This document shows, in pieces, positions 41,194 to 46,224 of a stretch of 46,224 bases of DNA. Made by a program: the position numbers and the translations under genes. Within the stretch, counting starts at the first letter, position 1; each line of letters starts with the position of its first letter. The stretch is from JAJPXC01 sp964520525 (GTDB lineage: Bacteria; Bacteroidota; Bacteroidia; Bacteroidales; Muribaculaceae). The notes under the pieces were generated by a model, which was not told the DNA's origin, searched no databases, and saw only the letters and a list, made by a program, of their open reading frames with translations. The stretch lies in NCBI GenBank assembly GCA_964520525.1, contig CAZFNR010000013.1, positions 1 to 46,224 of the forward strand. Reading direction: 5' to 3'.

Positions 41194-43122
41194 ATGATTG
41201 AAGAAGAATTTCCCACAATTGAAGATGTAACGCCGCCCGAGCAAAACTATGGCGACGATGCCATTATTACACTTGACTGGAAAGAACACATACGCCGCCG
41301 CCCGGGGATGTATATCGGTAAACTTGGCGACGGCTCAAACTCCGACGACGGCATATATGTGCTGCTCAAAGAGGTGCTCGACAACGCCATTGACGAATAT
41401 ATGATGGGGTTTGGCAAACAGATAACCGTCGACGTGGTGGATGGCGCAGTGTCGGTACGCGACTATGGCCGCGGCGTTCCGCTCGGCAAGGTCGTCGAGG
41501 TAGCGTCACGGATGAACACCGGGGGGAAATATGACTCAAAGGCTTTCAAGAAGTCGGTGGGGCTCAACGGCGTGGGCATCAAGGCGGTCAACGCTTTGTC
41601 AACACGCTTTGAAATCGTGAGCGTCAGAGAGGGACGGCGCAAGGCAGCCGTGTTCGCCGCCGGCGAGCTTCTGAGCGAGAGCGAAATCGAATCAACCGAT
41701 GAACCGGGAGGCACTTTTGTCAGCTTCACTCCCGACCCGACGATTTTCCGTGACTATCGTTATCGCGAGGAGTTCATTGTGCCACTGCTCAAAAACTACA
41801 CCTTCCTGAACACCGGGTTGTCAATCCACTTCAACGGTAAGCGTTTCATCTCGCGTAACGGACTGCTCGACCTGCTGAAAGAGAACATGACCAAGGACCC
41901 GCTCTATGCCCCGATTCATCTCAAAGGGGAGGATATAGAGATTGCCTTGACCCACGCAAACCAGTATGGCGAGGAATACTACTCGTTTGTCAACGGACAG
42001 CACACCACGCAGGGAGGCACACACCTGACAGCGTTCAAAGAGGCGGTATCGCGCACGCTCAAAGACTATTTCGGCCGCAATTTCGAATACTCCGACATAC
42101 GCAACGGCATGATTGCCGCTGTATCAATCAAGGTAGAGGAACCTGTGTTTGAGTCTCAAACCAAGACCAAACTCGGTTCACGCGATATAGGACCCGACGG
42201 CCCCACTGTGGCTAAATTCATCGGCGACTTCATAAAAAAAGAGCTTGACAACTATCTACATAAAGATTTAGAGGTCGCCGATATAATCCTGCGCAAGGTG
42301 CAGGAGAGCGAGAAAGAGCGCAAGGCGATGGCAGGGGTGACCAAGTTGGCCCGGGAACGCGCTAAAAAGGTCAACCTCCACAACCGCAAGCTTTTGGATT
42401 GCCGGGTTCACCTCAATGACGCAAAAGGCGACGAAGAGAAGAAAAACGCGTCGTCGATATTTATCACCGAGGGCGACTCTGCCGCCGGCTCAATCACCAA
42501 GATACGCAATGTAGAGACACAAGCTGTGTTCTCGCTCCGCGGCAAACCACTGAACACTTACGGCGAAACACAGGCTGTGGTGTATAAAAACGAGGAGTTC
42601 AACCTGCTACAGGCTGCGCTTAACATCGAGGAGGGTATCGATGGATTACGCTACAACAACGTCATCATCGCTACCGATGCCGATGTCGACGGAATGCACA
42701 TCAGGCTGTTGCTGCTGACCTTTTTCCTGCAGTTTTTCCCCGACCTCATCAAAAAAGGTCACGTCTATGTGTTGCAGACCCCATTGTTCAGAGTGCGCGA
42801 TAAGCGCACATCAAAGCGAAAAAATGCGAAAAAAAACTCATCGGCTGAAATTTACTATTGCTATAACGATGAGGAACGAGTGTCAGCGATAGACCGTCTG
42901 GGGGAAAACGCCGAAATTACACGATTCAAAGGTCTTGGAGAGATTTCACCCGAAGAGTTTCGCGGGTTCATCGGCCCCGACATGAGAGCCGACCGCGTGA
43001 GCCTGCGCAAAGAGGACGGCGTGGCCGAGCTACTTGAATTTTACATGGGGAAAAACACCCTCGAACGCCAGAATTTCATCATTGATAATCTTGTGATAGA
43101 AGATGACTCACAAATCTCATAA
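41194..43122 (+). CDS. parE: DNA topoisomerase IV subunit B
   Basis: ParE is the ATPase subunit of topoisomerase IV, which unlinks daughter chromosomes with ParC. From the ATG at 41194 it has 642 residues. The GHKL ATPase motifs are L-D-N-A-I-D-E-Y, D-Y-G-R-G-V-P and G-L-N-G-V-G. The TOPRIM motifs are E-G-D-S-A-A-G-S and D-A-D-V-D-G-M-H-I, with G-L-G-E-I-S-P after them. The second gyrase-type B gene, its divergence from gyrB, and the coaD neighbour common in Bacteroidales point to ParE. No parC gene lies in this window. It overlaps coaD by 20 nt. Confidence 0.9.
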   Translation: MIEEEFPTIEDVTPPEQNYGDDAIITLDWKEHIRRRPGMYIGKLGDGSNSDDGIYVLLKEVLDNAIDEYMMGFGKQITVDVVDGAVSVRDYGRGVPLGKVVEVASRMNTGGKYDSKAFKKSVGLNGVGIKAVNALSTRFEIVSVREGRRKAAVFAAGELLSESEIESTDEPGGTFVSFTPDPTIFRDYRYREEFIVPLLKNYTFLNTGLSIHFNGKRFISRNGLLDLLKENMTKDPLYAPIHLKGEDIEIALTHANQYGEEYYSFVNGQHTTQGGTHLTAFKEAVSRTLKDYFGRNFEYSDIRNGMIAAVSIKVEEPVFESQTKTKLGSRDIGPDGPTVAKFIGDFIKKELDNYLHKDLEVADIILRKVQESEKERKAMAGVTKLARERAKKVNLHNRKLLDCRVHLNDAKGDEEKKNASSIFITEGDSAAGSITKIRNVETQAVFSLRGKPLNTYGETQAVVYKNEEFNLLQAALNIEEGIDGLRYNNVIIATDADVDGMHIRLLLLTFFLQFFPDLIKKGHVYVLQTPLFRVRDKRTSKRKNAKKNSSAEIYYCYNDEERVSAIDRLGENAEITRFKGLGEISPEEFRGFIGPDMRADRVSLRKEDGVAELLEFYMGKNTLERQNFIIDNLVIEDDSQIS

Positions 43123-43585
43123 TCCACATGGCTGCCGGCCTGAGCGGGTGGCAGTGTTTCCCGGGACGTTCGACCCGTTCACAACAGGACATCTGTCGAT
43201 AGTGACCCGCGGTCTGGAACTGTTTGACCGCATCGTTGTGGCAGTGGGGGTCAACGGCGGGAAACATTCGGAGAACTCCGCGAAAATGAGGGTTGACGCC
43301 ATCAGAGAGATATTCGCCGATGAGCCGAGAGTTAAGGCTGTGGCCTATGACGGTCTGACGGTCGATGTCGCCGAAGCCGAGGGAGCGCGATTCCTGCTGC
43401 GCGGAGTGCGGTCGGTGGCCGACTATGAGTATGAGCGGTCGTTGGCCGACATCAACCGCAATATTTCAAATATCGAAACCGTTATATTGTATGCTCTTCC
43501 CGAGCTGTCGGTGGTCAGCTCGTCGATGGTTAGGGAGCTGGAGCGCTATGGTCGCGACAGCTCCCGGTATATACCAAAGAAATAG
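43103..43585 (+). CDS. coaD: Phosphopantetheine adenylyltransferase
   Basis: CoaD makes dephospho-CoA from 4'-phosphopantetheine and ATP. The 160-residue protein has the nucleotidyltransferase motif F-P-G-T-F-D-P-F-T-T-G-H near 19-30 and R-G-V-R-S-V-A-D-Y-E-Y-E near 98-109. S-S-S-M-V-R-E-L near the end is also conserved. The ATG at 43103 overlaps the parE stop by 20 nt; a later GTG start is possible because the first 15 residues are not conserved. With coaX at 4 kb, two CoA steps are encoded in this window. ctp begins 4 nt downstream. Confidence 0.94.
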   Translation: MTHKSHNPHGCRPERVAVFPGTFDPFTTGHLSIVTRGLELFDRIVVAVGVNGGKHSENSAKMRVDAIREIFADEPRVKAVAYDGLTVDVAEAEGARFLLRGVRSVADYEYERSLADINRNISNIETVILYALPELSVVSSSMVRELERYGRDSSRYIPKK

Positions 43586-43589
43586 ATAT

Positions 43590-45200
43590 ATGAAAAAAAT
43601 ATTCTTGATAGTTGCGGCCATCGCCGCAATCGCTGTTTCGGGCGTTACCGCCCAGCACCGCGAGTTTACCCCCGCCGACAAGCTGCGTTACGCGTTCGCC
43701 ATCATCGAGGGGTTCTATGTCGATTCGGTCGATTCGAACAAGATTGCCGAGGAGGGTATTGTGTCGATGCTCAAGGAGCTTGACCCGCATTCGGCCTATA
43801 CCAATCCCGAGGAGACAAAGGAGATGACCGCCCCGCTGCAAGGCAACTTCAGCGGAATCGGCATCCAGTTCAATATGCTCAACGACACCCTGTTTGTCAT
43901 CCAGACCACAGCCGGCGGCCCGTCGGAGAAAGTGGGCATTCTCGCCGGTGACCGCATACTCAGCGCCAACGACACTCTGATATCGGGGGTCAACAAGAAA
44001 AACACCGATGTCATAAAACTGCTCCGCGGCCCCAAGGGGACGAGAGTGGATGTCAAGGTGCTGCGCCGCGGGGTGAAAGAGCAGCTTGAGTTCCGCATAG
44101 TCCGCGATGACATACCCATCTATAGCGTCGACGCGTCGTACATGGCTGACCCGACAACCGGCTACATACGCCTGTCGAGATTCTCGGAAACCTCGGTCAA
44201 AGAGATTAACGAGGCTATGGCGAAGTTGCGCAAACAGGGGATGAAAAATTTGATTCTCGACCTCCAAGATAACGGTGGCGGCCTCATGGGCCCGGCGAGC
44301 GAGCTGTCGGAGAAATTCCTGCGCCGCGGCGACATGATAGTATTTACCAAAGGCCGCGTGCATCGTCCCAACGAGTTTCTGGCCGAAGTCGACGGCGATT
44401 TCCAAGATGGCCGGGTGGTGGTTCTCGTAAACCAGTATTCGGCATCGGCGAGCGAGATTTTGTCGGGTGCGTTGCAAGATAATGACCGCGGGGTGATTGT
44501 GGGTCGCCGCACGTTTGGCAAAGGCCTTGTACAGCGGCCTATGCCGTTTCCCGACGGGTCGATGATTAAGCTCACATACTCACGCTATTACACCCCCTCG
44601 GGACGTTGCATACAGAAACCCTATGCCAACGGCCACCCCGACGACTACAACGATGATATGCTCAAACGCTATGAGTCGGGTGAGCTAATGCACGCCGACA
44701 GCATACATCTCGATAAATCAGAGAGATACTACACACTCCGCAACAAGCGCGTGGTATATGGCGGCGGGGGCATCATGCCCGACTTGTTTGTGCCACTCGA
44801 CACCACAAGCTATTCACCCTACTACCGCAACCTCGTCGCGAAGGGCGCGCTTAACCAATACTGCATAGATTATGTCGATTCGCACCGCAAAGAGCTGAAA
44901 AAGCAATTTCCCACCGAAGACGCTTTCATCAGCGGATTCAAAGTCACCCCCGAACTTATGCGGGGGCTTGTGGAATGGGGCGTCAAGGAAGGTGTGGAGT
45001 ATGTCGACAAAGACTATTCGACATCCAAAATGATGATGGAGACCATCGTTAAAGCGATGATTGGCCGCGATCTCTATGATGTGTCGACCTATTACCGCAT
45101 AGCCAACGCCCTCAATCCCGTCTACACCGAGGGGTTGCGCTTGATTAACGACCCGGCAGCCTACGACAGTCTTCTTGCCCCGCCATCAAAACCCGAGTAG
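43590..45200 (+). CDS. S41-family C-terminal processing peptidase
   Basis: From the ATG at 43590 the protein is 536 residues with a signal peptide (about 1-22, G-V-T-A-Q). A PDZ domain follows (about 80-165, with G-P-S-E-K-V-G-I-L-A-G-D-R-I). The S41 catalytic domain has the Ser in S-A-S-A-S-E-I near residue 290 and the Lys in F-G-K-G-L-V near 315. That is the Ser-Lys dyad of CtpA/Prc peptidases, which trim periplasmic proteins. A C-terminal region of about 180 residues has no assigned function. It lies 4 nt after coaD and is likely cotranscribed. Confidence 0.93.
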   Translation: MKKIFLIVAAIAAIAVSGVTAQHREFTPADKLRYAFAIIEGFYVDSVDSNKIAEEGIVSMLKELDPHSAYTNPEETKEMTAPLQGNFSGIGIQFNMLNDTLFVIQTTAGGPSEKVGILAGDRILSANDTLISGVNKKNTDVIKLLRGPKGTRVDVKVLRRGVKEQLEFRIVRDDIPIYSVDASYMADPTTGYIRLSRFSETSVKEINEAMAKLRKQGMKNLILDLQDNGGGLMGPASELSEKFLRRGDMIVFTKGRVHRPNEFLAEVDGDFQDGRVVVLVNQYSASASEILSGALQDNDRGVIVGRRTFGKGLVQRPMPFPDGSMIKLTYSRYYTPSGRCIQKPYANGHPDDYNDDMLKRYESGELMHADSIHLDKSERYYTLRNKRVVYGGGGIMPDLFVPLDTTSYSPYYRNLVAKGALNQYCIDYVDSHRKELKKQFPTEDAFISGFKVTPELMRGLVEWGVKEGVEYVDKDYSTSKMMMETIVKAMIGRDLYDVSTYYRIANALNPVYTEGLRLINDPAAYDSLLAPPSKPE

Positions 45201-45603
45201 CGTCGCCCCCCCCCTTTGACAAGGGCTTGAAAACGCCAAGCCCCCGCACCGTCTGAAAGCGGCACTACATATTATGCCCTCAAAAAGTATAATACAACGC
45301 GGGCTTGATGACAATAACAAAAAGAGAGTCAACCGATTATCATAAACCCTAATCGAGATTTATCATTGGCATCTTTTTTTGGGGGGGAGGGGGACAGGCA
45401 ACATGCCGCAATTCCTCCGATGAGATTCACGACACAATTCGGGAACGAAAGCTGTCGGGAATGTTCAATTTGGGAGGACTGATTTGCATCAGACCCAGGC
45501 GAAAAGATGGTGTAAAAATAATCTATTTTATCATACAAAAGGAAAGCGGCCTCCGCAATGCGGAAGCCGCTTTCGTCATATCGACGTTTTAATCAGTCGG
45601 GAT
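45201..45603. other. Intergenic region between the S41 peptidase gene and rpsA
   Basis: No gene is supported. It has a C run after the peptidase stop (45208-45215) and an unusual run of seven T, seven G, one A and further G (45374 onward). The rpsA terminator is at its right end. No family is recognised in any frame. Confidence 0.55.
45535..45574 (-). terminator. Terminator after rpsA
   Basis: gaaagcggcctccgc (45542-45556) pairs with gcggaagccgctttc (45560-45574) with one mismatch and a 3-nt loop. On the minus strand it is followed by CTTTTG. It lies about 30 nt past the rpsA stop. Confidence 0.85.
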
Positions 45604-46224
45604 TTACTTCGAGAGCTTCTCTTTCAGGGCTGCGAGAGCTTCGAGGTCGCCGAGAGTGGTTTTCTCGATGGGAGTAGAAAGCATGGGGGCTTCCTCCTTC
45701 TTGGCACTCTGACGTTTTGCCTTGCGAGCTTCTGCCTTTTCAGCCTTCGCCTCATCCTCGAAGATGCGGCTGTGAGAAAGGATGATTCGCTTTGAATCTT
45801 TGTTGAACTCGATAACTTTGAAGTTGAGTTTTTCGTCAACTTTAGCTTGTGAGCCGTCTTCCTTAACGAGGTGTTTGGGAGTAGCGAAGCCTTCAACACC
45901 ATAGGGGAGGGCAATCACCGCACCCTTGTCGAGCATCTCGATGATGGTGCCCTCGTGGATGCTGCCGAGAGTGAACACTGTCTCAAATACATCCCACGGA
46001 TTTTCCTCAAGCTGCTTGTGACCGAGGCTCAAGCGGCGGTTGTCCTTGTCGATTTCGAGAACCTGCACCTGGATGTCGGCACCAATCTGGGTGAACTCGC
46101 TGGGGTGTTTGATTTTCTTAGTCCAAGAGAGGTCGCTGATGTGGATAAGACCGTCAACGCCTTCTTCGATTTCAACAAACACGCCGAAGTTGGTGAAGTT
46201 GCGCACCTTGGCGGTGTGCTGGCT
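45604..46224 (-). CDS. rpsA: 30S ribosomal protein S1, C-terminal part (cut by window edge)
   Basis: The frame continues to the window end, so only about 206 C-terminal residues are seen. Most of one S1 domain (F-T-N-F-G-V-F-V-E-I-E-E-G-V-D-G-L-I-H-I-S-D-L-S, in pieces, then S-L-G-H-K-Q-L) is followed by a further S1 domain (E-G-T-I-I-E-M-L-D-K-G-A-V-I). A Lys/Ala/Glu-rich tail ends it. S1 binds mRNA on the small subunit. The final residues A-L-K-E-K-L-S-K are typical of Bacteroidota S1 tails. Confidence 0.93.
   Translation of the reverse strand, partial: SQHTAKVRNFTNFGVFVEIEEGVDGLIHISDLSWTKKIKHPSEFTQIGADIQVQVLEIDKDNRRLSLGHKQLEENPWDVFETVFTLGSIHEGTIIEMLDKGAVIALPYGVEGFATPKHLVKEDGSQAKVDEKLNFKVIEFNKDSKRIILSHSRIFEDEAKAEKAEARKAKRQSAKKEEAPMLSTPIEKTTLGDLEALAALKEKLSK

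Noticed and set aside
45329..45538. 69-residue minus-strand ORF between ctp and rpsA
   Set aside because: It runs through the T/G homopolymer run, has no signature and no start context; treated as chance.

Overview
The window is a chromosomal segment of a member of the Bacteroidota, most likely order Bacteroidales. Evidence: promoters of the TTTG-N19/20-TAnnTTTG type, few Shine-Dalgarno sites, a CNNM/GldE-like protein, DUF3078 and BspA-like proteins with C-terminal domains resembling type IX secretion signals, a single-chain cytochrome b fumarate reductase, ATP-type PEP carboxykinase and CoaX. The fairly GC-rich coding style would fit Muribaculaceae better than Bacteroides, but that placement is tentative.

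Layout. 1-5.7 kb, minus strand: a partial tRNA-Pro, a SpoU-type RNA methylase, a CNNM/CorC protein, LptC, an outer-membrane barrel, CoaX, a small membrane protein and an FtsB/DivIC-like protein. 5.7-8.9 kb, plus strand: cytidine deaminase, then a DUF3078 protein with two orphan exported proteins. 9-15.6 kb, minus: mgtE-rsmA, rnr and gyrB. 16-19.8 kb, minus: the fumarate reductase/succinate dehydrogenase operon (C-A-B), whose cytochrome subunit carries an unusual cysteine-rich tail. 20-28 kb: a secreted esterase divergent from a BspA-like leucine-rich-repeat protein, then pckA and a second, larger BspA-like protein. 28-29.5 kb: metK behind a leader that folds like a SAM-II riboswitch. 29.6-34 kb, minus: DUF177-rpmF-fabH-era-der. 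34-34.75 kb: a graveyard of transposase pieces and a phage-type gene fragment. 34.75-36.9 kb, minus: a FemAB/GNAT-like protein and an iron-type alcohol dehydrogenase. 37-46 kb: plus-strand rnz-tadA, pnp, parE-coaD-ctp, then the 3' part of rpsA on minus.

Most of the window is housekeeping: envelope assembly (LptC, barrel), CoA synthesis (coaX, coaD), RNA processing and decay (rnr, pnp, rnz, rsmA, tadA), DNA topology (gyrB, parE), ribosome biogenesis (der, era, rpsA, rpmF), and the PEP-carboxykinase and fumarate-reductase steps of anaerobic succinate metabolism. The points most worth a second look are the 16-cysteine repeat tail on the fumarate reductase cytochrome b, the SAM-II-like pseudoknot abutting the metK start, the two BspA-like surface proteins, and the relic region at 34.1-34.7 kb. 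No CRISPR array, intact mobile element or recognised defence system was seen.
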